NCBI RefSeq assembly: GCF_000308475.2
Contig: NZ_BAFT02000072.1
Location: 1-64,000 of the forward strand
DNA: 64,000 bases
Direction: 5' to 3'
Source: Nocardia brasiliensis NBRC 14402
Lineage (GTDB): Bacteria > Actinomycetota > Actinomycetes > Mycobacteriales > Mycobacteriaceae
Positions within the stretch are counted from its first letter, which is position 1. Each line of letters begins with the position of its first letter. The position numbers and the translations under genes are program-made. Positions 1 to 7,307 of the stretch are shown here, in pieces. The notes below the pieces were generated by a model that worked only from the letters and a program-made list of their open reading frames with translations, searched no databases and was not told the DNA's origin.

Positions 1-2
1 CC

Positions 3-650
3 ACCCGCAATAAGATCAGCATCCAGCATCCTTACGCGTTCAAAGGACTGCTGGTACACCAGAGCTGCGGACGCCGGATGCAAGGCAACTGGAATCACGA
101 CAGAGCCCACTACCGCTGCCGCTATCCCGCCGAATACGCGCTTGCCAACAAGATCGACCACCCCAGAGTCGTCTACCTGCGTGAAGAGCAGATCGTCGGC
201 CCGGTCGACTCCTGGCTCGCCCGGGTCTTCCACCGCGACCATGTCGAGCACACTCTCACGATGCTCGAACAGTCACAGGCAGACAACAGTGCAGCTGTCG
301 CGTCCATGACCGCTCTCCGGCAATCAATGCTCGACTACGACCGCAAACTCAACAACTACCGCGCCGCTCTCTAGGCGGGCACCGACCCTCAACTGATCGC
401 CAACTGGACCCGTCAAGTCCAAGCCGAACGCGACGGCGCAGCCGGGAAACCCCCGCCATGGAAGCCGATGCAGAGGTGTCCGACCCTGAACTGCAACGAA
501 ATTCGTGATCTCGTCAACGCATTGGGCGGCCTTGTCAAGATCCTGCGGACCGGGCTGGTGCACTTCGAGTTCAGTCAGCCGAGCTGCGGAGGGGTCCGGG
601 GGCAAAGCCCCGCCGGGCGGGGCGTGGGGGCTGCGCCCCCACAAACATGA
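3..650 (+). pseudogene. Serine recombinase C-terminal remnant, interrupted
   Basis: The reading frame entering from the window edge encodes the zinc-ribbon region of a large serine recombinase (YAFKGLLVHQSCGRRM, then HYRCRYP and the REEQIVGPVDSWL stretch), followed by the coiled-coil. A TAG at 372-374 stops it, yet the same frame continues with typical recombinase sequence (AGTDPQLIANWTRQVQAERDGA, then EIRDLVNALGGLVKILRT) to about 560, after which similarity fades. I read this as a nonsense mutation plus loss of the true C terminus. The catalytic domain would lie outside the window. It sits 55 bp from a tRNA-Leu gene and is probably the relic of an integrated element. Confidence 0.75.
624..642. 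repeat. GC-rich short hairpin
   Basis: GTGGGGGC and GCCCCCAC form an 8-bp perfect stem with a 3-base loop, inside a run of G- and C-rich words just after the recombinase remnant. It may be an end-of-gene structure or a dispersed GC-rich repeat; a loosely similar GC-rich stretch occurs near 25640-25675. Confidence 0.35.
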
Positions 651-662
651 CGAAACGAGAAA

Positions 663-691
663 CGGCCCATGCTCTCTATGAGCATGAGCCG
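663..691 (-). terminator. Terminator of tRNA-Leu
   Basis: Arms of 12 bases (663-674 and 680-691) pair with one mismatch around a 5-base loop. On the minus strand the hairpin lies 15 bases beyond the tRNA 3' end and is followed by a T-rich stretch, as expected for an intrinsic terminator. Confidence 0.6.
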
Positions 692-705
692 TCGATCGAG
701 TGAAG

Positions 706-790
706 TGTCCGGAGGGGGACTTGAACCCCCACGCCCGATAAAGGGCACTAGCACCTCAAGCTAGCGCGTCTGCCATTCCGCCACCCGGAC
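706..790 (-). tRNA. tRNA-Leu (anticodon GAG)
   Basis: The minus strand folds as a class II tRNA. The acceptor arm GTCCGGG pairs with TCCGGAC (one G-T pair), the anticodon stem CTAGC/GCTAG encloses the loop TTGAGGT with anticodon GAG, there is a long variable arm, and the T arm contains GGTTCAAGTCC. The 3' CCA is not encoded. It reads codon CUC. A decayed serine recombinase lies immediately downstream. Confidence 0.95.
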
Positions 791-904
791 CGGTGGTGCT
801 CAAGAAGATTATCGGATGTGGGCGCGTGGACCAAATCGCGGTTCTACCTCGCGTTTTACGCGGGAGTTGGGGGGCCGTGGGGGTGGCGGCCCCGGTCGGG
901 TGGG

Positions 905-1774
905 TCAGTGGAGTTCTTCGACGGTGCGGGCCAGGTCGGCGGCGCCGTTGCCGTCGGCTACTTGGCGGTCGATGAGGGTTTTGAGGGGGGCGATGAAGTC
1001 GGTGGTGACGCCGGCGTCGCGGGTTGCGCGGGTGATGGCGTCGATGGCGGCTTTGTGGAAGGAGATGGTTTGGGTGGGGTCGGCGTAGTTGCCGGAGTCG
1101 ATGAGGGCGCCGAAGGCGGGCAGGGATTGGGTCATGGCGCTCACCCAGCGCATGGCGCGTTCGGCGAATTCGGTGGCGGGGACGCCGACGGAACGCATCA
1201 TGGCGGCGCCGTGCAGGAAGCCGCCGAACATGGTGTACATGCCGGAGAGCAGGGCGAAGTCGTAGGTGGCGGCGAAGCCTGCGTCGTCGCCGAAATACTC
1301 TGCGGTGGCGAACAATTGGAGGGTAGGTAGGTTGTCGTCGTAGACGGTGCGGGAGCCGCTGTAGAGAATCGACGCGCCCGGGTGGCCGATCATCGGGGGG
1401 ACGGCCATGATGCCGCCGTCGAGGTAGTCGATGCCGTGCTCGGCGGCCCAGGCGGCGAGTTCGCGGGCCTCGTTGGGGGCGGTGCTGGTCAGGTTGACGA
1501 GTTGTCTGCCGCGGAGCTTTTCGGCGACGGGGTCGAGGGTTTCGTGCACGGAGGCGTGGTCGAACAGGACGGCGATGATCGGGCCGCCCGCGTCGAGTGC
1601 CTCGGCGACCGTGGCGGCGCTGATGGCGCCTGCGGCGGTGAGGTCGGCATCCTTGCCGGGGGTGCGATTCCACACCACGGCCTGCTTGCCGCCCTTGAGC
1701 GCGGTCGCGGCCAGGGCCTGGCCCATCGCGCCGAGACCGAGGACCGTCACCGAGGTGTTCGTGGATTCCGCCAT
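905..1774 (-). CDS. NAD(P)-binding imine reductase-like oxidoreductase
   Basis: A 289-residue protein of the 6-phosphogluconate dehydrogenase/beta-hydroxyacid dehydrogenase superfamily. The N terminus carries the Rossmann motif VLGLGAMGQALA, followed by VVWNRTPGK and the typical LTSTAPNEA segment; the helical C-terminal half resembles imine reductases and reductive aminases (NADPH-dependent). The natural substrate cannot be told from sequence. The ATG at 1774 is chosen because AAGGAG lies about 11 bases upstream and the Rossmann fold starts about ten residues after it; a longer frame exists but runs into the divergent regulator. It is transcribed away from an HxlR-type gene that likely controls it. 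Confidence 0.8.
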   Translation of the reverse strand: MAESTNTSVTVLGLGAMGQALAATALKGGKQAVVWNRTPGKDADLTAAGAISAATVAEALDAGGPIIAVLFDHASVHETLDPVAEKLRGRQLVNLTSTAPNEARELAAWAAEHGIDYLDGGIMAVPPMIGHPGASILYSGSRTVYDDNLPTLQLFATAEYFGDDAGFAATYDFALLSGMYTMFGGFLHGAAMMRSVGVPATEFAERAMRWVSAMTQSLPAFGALIDSGNYADPTQTISFHKAAIDAITRATRDAGVTTDFIAPLKTLIDRQVADGNGAADLARTVEELH

Positions 1775-1856
1775 TGCGGGGTCAACTCCTTGGAAGTTCG
1801 TGGACTGAGTGGTCAGCGCGCTGAAACCAAGGCTGCTCTTTGCCTGCGATGGCGAC

Positions 1857-1883
1857 AAGTACCTACTATTTTGTCGGGTACTT
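1857..1883. promoter_or_regulatory. Inverted repeat, probable HxlR operator
   Basis: AAGTACC (1857-1863) and GGTACTT (1877-1883) form a perfect 7-bp inverted repeat whose centres are 20 bp apart, about two helical turns. It lies between the divergent oxidoreductase and HxlR genes. HxlR-family dimers bind such palindromes; assignment to this regulator is inference from position. Confidence 0.55.
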
Positions 1884-1919
1884 ACTGTTGGGTATGTGAA
1901 CAGGTAGCGAGGTCGGGCG

Positions 1920-2279
1920 ATGGGCGAGAAGAGATCGGGGCCATACTTCTGTGGCATCGACGCCGCGATGGACGTGATCGGCGGCAAATGGAAATCGCTG
2001 ATTCTCTGGGAGTTGGCGAACCACGGCGTCCGGCGTTTCGGAGAGCTGCGCCGCGGACTGCCCGGCGTCTCGGAGAAGATGCTGATCCAGCAGTTGCGCG
2101 AGCTTGAGCAGGACGGGATCGTGCACCGCGAGGTCTATCGCGAAGTGCCGCCGCGCGTCGAATATCAGCTCACGGAACTCGGTGTCGCGCTCAACCGCGC
2201 ACTCGAGCCGCTCGGCGAATGGGGTAAACGGCGGATCGATCGGATCGGCGCACAGCGTGTGCACCCGGTGGACGCTTGA
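1920..2279 (+). CDS. HxlR-family transcriptional regulator
   Basis: A 119-residue winged-helix protein with the family hallmarks in order: a cysteine near the N terminus (FCGID), the DVIGGKWKSLILWEL helix, the recognition region GVSEKMLIQQLRELEQDGIV, and the wing REVPPRVEYQLTELG. HxlR proteins often respond to oxidants or electrophiles through that cysteine; whether this one does is unknown. It is divergent from the imine-reductase-like gene with a palindrome between them, so it probably regulates that gene and itself. Confidence 0.88.
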   Translation: MGEKRSGPYFCGIDAAMDVIGGKWKSLILWELANHGVRRFGELRRGLPGVSEKMLIQQLRELEQDGIVHREVYREVPPRVEYQLTELGVALNRALEPLGEWGKRRIDRIGAQRVHPVDA

Positions 2280-2375
2280 ACGGCGACAGGCCCGCATGTG
2301 GAACCGTCCATGAAATCAACTGCGCCGCAGGCGAATCCGCAAGCTGCGAGCAGTAGATCGGAATCCCGTTGCGGC

Positions 2376-2945
2376 TCAGGGTGAATGCTTGTCGACCGCC
2401 TCGCGCAACGTACGGAATTCCGCGGCGAGGGCATCGAGGGTGTAGTGGGCGTTGAGTCCGCTCGGGTTGGGCAGCACCCACAGTTCGGTTTCCCCGATCC
2501 GCTCGGGTTGGGGGCCGACTGTGGTGCGTGGACGGCCGAAAGCTGTGCGGTAGGCGCCGATACCGAGGACGGCCAGCACCCGGGGTTGATATTGCTCGAC
2601 CCTTTCGACCAAAGCACGTCCGCCGGCGCGTAGTTCGTCGGCGGTCAGTTGCTCTGCCTTGGCGGTCGTGCGTGCGGCCACGTTCGTGATACCCAAGCCC
2701 AGGTCGAGGAGTTCTTGCTGTTCGTCGGGCTGCATCAGGCGTGGCGTGAAGCCGGATCGGTGCAGGGCGGGCCAGAACCGATTTCCCGGACGAGCGAAGT
2801 GGTGTCCGGTGGCCCCGGACCACAGGCCCGGATTGATGCCGCAGAACAGCACACGCAAGCCGGGACCGATTAGATCCGGAATAGTCCTGTCCTGCGCCGC
2901 GGCCAGATCCGCGGGCGACGGCCGTGCTGACGAAGCAGAACCCAT
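2376..2945 (-). CDS. mug: G/U mismatch-specific DNA glycosylase
   Basis: A uracil-DNA glycosylase superfamily enzyme of the Mug/TDG type, which excises uracil or ethenocytosine from mismatches in base excision repair. Visible motifs are LFCGINPGLWSGATGHHFA with the catalytic-site asparagine in GINPG, the ARPGNRFWPAL segment, and the C-terminal LPNPSGLNAHY that wedges into DNA. Length of 189 residues from the ATG at 2945 fits the family; frames starting at 2978 or 3050 would add an unconserved leader, and no start has a strong Shine-Dalgarno. It is monocistronic and tail to tail with the HxlR gene. Confidence 0.85.
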   Translation of the reverse strand: MGSASSARPSPADLAAAQDRTIPDLIGPGLRVLFCGINPGLWSGATGHHFARPGNRFWPALHRSGFTPRLMQPDEQQELLDLGLGITNVAARTTAKAEQLTADELRAGGRALVERVEQYQPRVLAVLGIGAYRTAFGRPRTTVGPQPERIGETELWVLPNPSGLNAHYTLDALAAEFRTLREAVDKHSP

Positions 2946-3052
2946 CCCCTCAGTCTGCCGGGCGTCGACCGACCACATGCTGCGGGGCCCGCCGAGATAC
3001 CTAGCCGCCGGTTGCGCACCGGCCGATCGAACCGGCGCGGGTGATGCCACTG

Positions 3053-4189
3053 TCAGCGCCGGAAGGGGCCGGTCACCTCGTAGGTGATGCCGTCGCTGTT
3101 CGAGCCGCGGGTGCCGCGCTGGGAGGAGAAATAGAGGCGGTTGCCCGGCGGGTTGAAGGCCGGTCCGGTGATCTCGGACCGGCTGGACTTGTCCACCTGG
3201 AGGAACGGCGCGACCACGCCGCCGGAAATGATGCAGATCTGCATATCGCCACCGTCCTCGGCGACGAACAGGTCACCGTTGGCCGCGCCGGTCACGTTGT
3301 CCACTCCCGACAGCGGCGCACCGCCACCGGGTTCGTAGATGATCGAAAGCTGGTTGCTCGCAGCCTCATACGCCCAGACCCTGTTGTCGCCCTTGGTAGT
3401 GAACCAGCATGTTCCGTCTGCGTAGTAGCATCCTTCGCCGCCGTTGAACGGCTTCGACTCGGATACCTGGCGCCGAGTCGGCGTGGCCGCCCCCGACCGG
3501 TCCGGTATTTCCCGCCAGCTCACGGTGCCGTTGTTGTCGACGAGCACCTCGAGTCTGCCCGCGCCGAGGTCGGGCCAGACCGCGGGAACGAAACGATAGA
3601 ACCGGCCGTCGGAGCGGTCCTCGGTCATGTACACGACTCGGCGTTCCGGGTCGACGGCGCACGCCTCATGGGTGAACAATCCCATCTCGGGTCTGCGCAC
3701 GGCGGGCTTGACGCCCCAAGGATCGGTTTCGAACACCGCGCCGCGCTCGACCTCTTCGCAGGACAACCAGGTGCGCCACGGCGTGGCGCCGCCCGCGCAG
3801 TTGCGGTTGGTCCGGGACAGCGTGCGGTGCGCGCCGACGATCGACCCGTCCGCGGCGAACTTGATCGCACCGACTCCGCCGGTGGCGTCGATTTCGCTGT
3901 TGGACACGTAGATCCAGCCTGAGCCGTCGGCGAAGCAAGCGCCGCCGTCCGGCGCGGCATGCCAGGTGTAGTTCGACGCGGCCACCTGCCTGCCCGACCG
4001 GGCGACGATCCGGCTCGTGAAGCCCTTCGGCAGGAACAAGCCGTTGGCGTCCGGCCGCTTCGCCAACGGCCCGTACGGGGACTGTCCGGCCTCGGCGCCG
4101 GCACTGAAGGCCTCGAGCCAGGACGCGCCACCGAACGCGGCGGCGGATCCACCGACCACACTCACCCGCAGAAAATTACGACGACGCAC
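3053..4189 (-). CDS. PhoX-like (DUF839) Tat-exported protein
   Basis: A 378-residue exported protein. A twin-arginine signal (VRRRNFLRVSVVGGSAAAF) opens the protein, followed by repeated beta-propeller strands typical of the PhoX/DUF839 family (YTWHAAPDGGACFADG, NCAGGATPWRTWLSCEE, FTHEACAVDPERRVVYMTED, AFNPPGNRLYFSSQRG). PhoX members are calcium/iron phosphatases, but this shorter form may not be one. The start is a GTG at 4189, placed by GGAGG seven bases upstream and by the Tat motif beginning at residue 2; the longer ATG frame from 4297 lacks a ribosome site. It would fold in the cytoplasm and be exported. Confidence 0.8.
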   Translation of the reverse strand: MRRRNFLRVSVVGGSAAAFGGASWLEAFSAGAEAGQSPYGPLAKRPDANGLFLPKGFTSRIVARSGRQVAASNYTWHAAPDGGACFADGSGWIYVSNSEIDATGGVGAIKFAADGSIVGAHRTLSRTNRNCAGGATPWRTWLSCEEVERGAVFETDPWGVKPAVRRPEMGLFTHEACAVDPERRVVYMTEDRSDGRFYRFVPAVWPDLGAGRLEVLVDNNGTVSWREIPDRSGAATPTRRQVSESKPFNGGEGCYYADGTCWFTTKGDNRVWAYEAASNQLSIIYEPGGGAPLSGVDNVTGAANGDLFVAEDGGDMQICIISGGVVAPFLQVDKSSRSEITGPAFNPPGNRLYFSSQRGTRGSNSDGITYEVTGPFRR

Positions 4190-4757
4190 GACCGTCCTCC
4201 AACGCGAACGCGGCCCGGCAGGGGCCGGCAAAGTGCGGTCACCCACGAATCCACGGCGCCGTGACGATTCATGCACGGTTGACCAGGTCGTCCACAATTA
4301 TCCTGGCACACAGTTGTTTTCGCATCCCCAGTTGCCGATTCGAACACGGGCAGGACCGAGCAAAAGTCGGCTGGGCGTTGTCGCGAGACGCGTTCGAGCA
4401 AGCAGCAGCCACGCAGTCCCGAGGACGGCTACACACACTTCGACGGCCCCTGGTACCGGTTCTACCACGGCTTCTGAGCAAGCGCCCCGCACCGCACCCC
4501 GCCCGGGTTGGATGATCAGGAGGAGCCGACGGGACAGGGTGCACTCGTTGGGTTGGCGAAAGGATGTGTGATGGGCGAAGACTCGCCTGCGTAGGCGGTG
4601 CATCACAAGATCCGGCGCCCTGCTGTTTCCGGCGACGGTCACATGCCCGGTAATTTCGGGTACTCATCGGCGTGCCTGGCGCGCGGCGAACTGAATTCTG
4701 CTCGTGTTCGGATTAGGCTGGCGTTTCCCGGTTTCGGACTGAACAGAAGGAGTTGTT
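4190..4757. other. Intergenic region without recognised gene
   Basis: Between the divergent PhoX-like and lsr2 genes. I see no frame with a recognisable protein; several short overlapping frames have no ribosome sites or family features. The last 40 bases hold the lsr2 Shine-Dalgarno (AGAAGGAG, 4745-4752). Confidence 0.5.
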
Positions 4758-5093
4758 GTGGCGCGCAAGGTGACTGTCGAACTCGTGGACGACTTCGACG
4801 GCGAATCCAAGGCCGAAGATACTGTCCGGTTCGGCATCGACGGGGTCGACTACGAGATCGACTTGTCGGCGAAGAACGCGGACAAGTTGCGTGCGGCACT
4901 GGCACCTTGGATCGAGGCAGCTCGCCGGGTCGGCCGGGCGCCGCGGGGTAAAGAGGGTAAGGGGCGCTCGGTGCGCGATCGTGAGCAGACCGCCGCGATC
5001 CGGGAGTGGGCGCGGCAGAACGGGGTCGAGGTGTCGAGCCGTGGCCGGATCGCCGCCGAGGTCGTAGCCGCTTACGAGAAAGCGGCCGCCTAG
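4758..5093 (+). CDS. lsr2: Lsr2 nucleoid-associated protein
   Basis: Lsr2 is the actinobacterial H-NS analogue: it oligomerises and coats AT-rich, often foreign DNA to silence it. The 111-residue protein has the N-terminal dimerisation beta strands (VTVELVDDFDGESKAEDTVRFGIDGVDYEIDLS), a basic linker (RAPRGKEGKG), and the C-terminal DNA-binding domain with the RGR minor-groove hook (VSSRGRIAAEVVAAYE). The GTG at 4758 follows AGAAGGAG by five bases. It is monocistronic. A truncated copy of its 3' end occurs near 25850. Confidence 0.95.
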   Translation: MARKVTVELVDDFDGESKAEDTVRFGIDGVDYEIDLSAKNADKLRAALAPWIEAARRVGRAPRGKEGKGRSVRDREQTAAIREWARQNGVEVSSRGRIAAEVVAAYEKAAA

Positions 5094-5411
5094 CCCGGGG
5101 CGAGTTCGCACGCGGTCCGGCTGCGCGCGAACGCGCGCCCAACTGCGTCAGCGCATTCGACCTCCTCGACGACCAACTCCACCGAGTACGGGCGCAAGTT
5201 CGTGGCACGACTCGGCGCAGGCAACCTCCTCCCCTATGCGGGCGGTCGATCGAAAGCGCCGCGTGTGGCCGCAGCGGAGACCACATCGGCTACGGAGTAT
5301 TCCGTGTACGAATCAGCAGTCGCTGGCCCGCAACATCCAAGGCCTGCGGGCCACGACCGCGCTTTACACGCAAGGCGTTGCCCTCACTGACCCTGCGAGC
5401 TTGCGTACAGC
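5094..5411. other. Intergenic region without recognised gene
   Basis: Follows lsr2 and precedes the NmrA-like pseudogene. Nothing recognisable was found in any frame; it may be part of the decayed 5' region of that pseudogene. Confidence 0.4.
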
Positions 5412-6089
5412 ATGTTCGGAACCCGGCTCGGCTTGGTAGATCCACAGCTGCAGCTCGGGTTGATCGGGAATGCTCAGCACGTGCTGGTGCAGCGTGTGGT
5501 GGTCGAGGAGCTACTGCGAGCCGACCGCGCCGTGCGCGCCATCGGACGCAGTCACGAACGGTTGGCGCCGATGGAAGCTGTTGGCGCGCAAGCGTTCGTG
5601 GCCGATCCGACCGACCACGCCGCACTCGCGGACGCCTTCGACGGAGCCGAGGGGGTCTATGTGATGATCCAGCCCGATTACATCCCCGACAGCCCCGACT
5701 TTCTGGCACACCAGCGTCCCATCGTCGACGCCATGACCACGGCGCTCGCCGGCGCGGGAGTCCGGCGGGTGGTGACCCTGAGCAGCTTCATGGAGAACCT
5801 GCTCGGTCAGGTCGAGACCATCCGCAGCGCCGGGGTCATCTGTGCGCCGTTCGATCCCGATGTCGCGATGCCCTTCATCAGCACCGCCGACATCGGGATG
5901 ACCGCCGCGCACAACCAGCATCGAAACGTTCGTTGCCGCAACGTTCGTGCCGCAGCTGCAGGCAGCACTGACCACCGACGAGCGCCGCCAGGGGCAGTAG
6001 CAGTGGGCGAATTACACGCTTTGTCCACTCCCGTCTATGCCACCCAGGCCGGGGATCCGCGTGCGGCCGTCACCTCCGCGATTCGGTAG
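5412..6089 (+). pseudogene. Decayed NmrA-like NAD(P)-binding protein
   Basis: The centre of this frame (about 5500-5930) reads as an NmrA/atypical SDR protein: RAIGRSHERLAPMEAVGAQAFVADPTD, then GVYVMIQPDYIPDSPDF and VRRVVTLSS. Three defects show decay. The nucleotide-binding glycine motif expected at the N terminus is replaced by LGLIGNAQHVLVQ. About 40 residues normally between VVTLSS and FMENLLGQVETIR are missing, so the two are fused. After TADIGMTAA the frame turns into unrelated sequence, with a different frame carrying ETFVAATFVPQLQ. The exact original ends cannot be placed. Confidence 0.7.
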
Positions 6090-6180
6090 CCGATGAACCA
6101 CGGCCGACCACCGATTCCTGGCCACGGGTATACCTGGATGCGATCACGGACACGAGAACGCCACGATGAGAGAGGTACCA

Positions 6181-6717
6181 ATGGTGACCATCGAGATGGT
6201 GCCGACCGAGGCCGCGGACGATACCGCGCTGGTCGCCGAGTTGGCCGACCTGGTGAATCGAGTGTACGAGGTCGCCGAAGAAGGTTTGTGGCGTGACGGC
6301 GCCAGCCGCACAACGACATCCGAACTGGCGGGGTTGATCACCGCCGCGGAGATCGCGGTGGCCCGCGACGAGGGCGGCCGAATCGTCGGCGCCGTCCGCA
6401 TTCAGCAATTAACCGACGGTACAGGCGAATTCGGCATGCTGGTGTGCGCGCCCGAACGGCGTGGCGCCGGAATCGGCCGGGCCCTGGTCGATTTCGCCGA
6501 GCGTCACTGTGTCGAGCAGGGCGCGCGGACGATGCAACTGGAGCTCCTGGTGCCCCGCAACTGGACGCATCCGGTAAAGGAGTTCTCGCACGGCTGGTAT
6601 CAGCGCCTCGGGTACGTCCTCGAACGTAAAGGCGAGTTGGAGGAGAGCTACCCCGATCTGGTGCCGCTGCTCGCCACCCCCTGCGATTTCCTCATCTTCC
6701 ACAAGCCGCTGCGCTGA
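6181..6717 (+). CDS. GNAT-family N-acetyltransferase
   Basis: A 178-residue Gcn5-related acetyltransferase. The acetyl-CoA-binding loop is visible as APERRGAGIGRALVDFAE (Q/RxxGxG/A motif), preceded by the central strand EFGMLVCAPE and followed by LELLVPRN and the YQRLGYVLERKGELEE segment that usually closes the fold. The acceptor is unknown; the length and C-terminal pattern resemble small-molecule or peptide N-acetyltransferases. The ATG at 6181 is preferred over the one at 6166 because AGAGAGG sits at suitable spacing. Confidence 0.82.
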   Translation: MVTIEMVPTEAADDTALVAELADLVNRVYEVAEEGLWRDGASRTTTSELAGLITAAEIAVARDEGGRIVGAVRIQQLTDGTGEFGMLVCAPERRGAGIGRALVDFAERHCVEQGARTMQLELLVPRNWTHPVKEFSHGWYQRLGYVLERKGELEESYPDLVPLLATPCDFLIFHKPLR

Positions 6718-6960
6718 CCCTCGACACCCCTCTGCGCGCGCCGAGCAGTTTCTGAAACTCACTGCCGGACAAGCGGTCAGGAGGAATCAGGTAACCGACT
6801 TCTCGAACAGATCGGCTGCAGCCTCCCGGCGCTGATGTCAACGCCCTGCACGACGCCTGATTCTGTCCGCGGCGATCGAGTATGGGCGACTCCGCGGCGT
6901 CCCGTAACATGTTGCTCGCCAGAGCGATTCGATTCGTACAGGCGAAAGCAGGGCTGTGCG

Positions 6961-7215
6961 ATGAAGAAATGCCTACTGATCTGGTGGCGTCGAGTGCACC
7001 GGTGGCTCGTGCACGAGCTCGCTCGGCCGCGTGGGCAGCGGTTGGTCCGGCCGCTGCTGGGATTTGCGCTGCTACTGGCGCTGGTCATCGGAGGGCTGTG
7101 CGCGTTGAGCCCCAAACGCGCGGAGCCCGTACCGGCCCGCTGGACAGTTTGCCTGCCTGTCATTGTGCAGCCGCCGCCGACGACCGCCGGGTCGAACCAT
7201 GCCGCGTGCCCTTGA
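6961..7215 (+). CDS. Small single-pass membrane protein
   Basis: An 84-residue frame from the ATG at 6961, with AGCAGGG 8-14 bases upstream. A strongly basic N-terminal segment with several tryptophans (MKKCLLIWWRRVHRWLV) precedes one hydrophobic helix (LLGFALLLALVIGGLCAL, about residues 34-51) and a short proline-rich tail. I recognise no family. The charge pattern predicts an N-in orientation. It ends 92 bases before a large DUF6461-type gene on the same strand, so the two may be co-transcribed. Coding status is moderately supported by the helix and the ribosome site. Confidence 0.5.
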   Translation: MKKCLLIWWRRVHRWLVHELARPRGQRLVRPLLGFALLLALVIGGLCALSPKRAEPVPARWTVCLPVIVQPPPTTAGSNHAACP

Positions 7216-7307
7216 CGGCTGCCTCGCAGGCAGGGAACAGCGGGGATCGACATCGAAGCGCGTTGGGTACATTCGAGGGCGCACCAGCGGCGCAACCAGG
7301 GGGAACC

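Noticed and set aside
706..790. Attachment site pair for the recombinase in tRNA-Leu
   Set aside because: No duplicated tRNA 3' end was seen in the window, and large serine integrases seldom use tRNA genes, so no att site is claimed.
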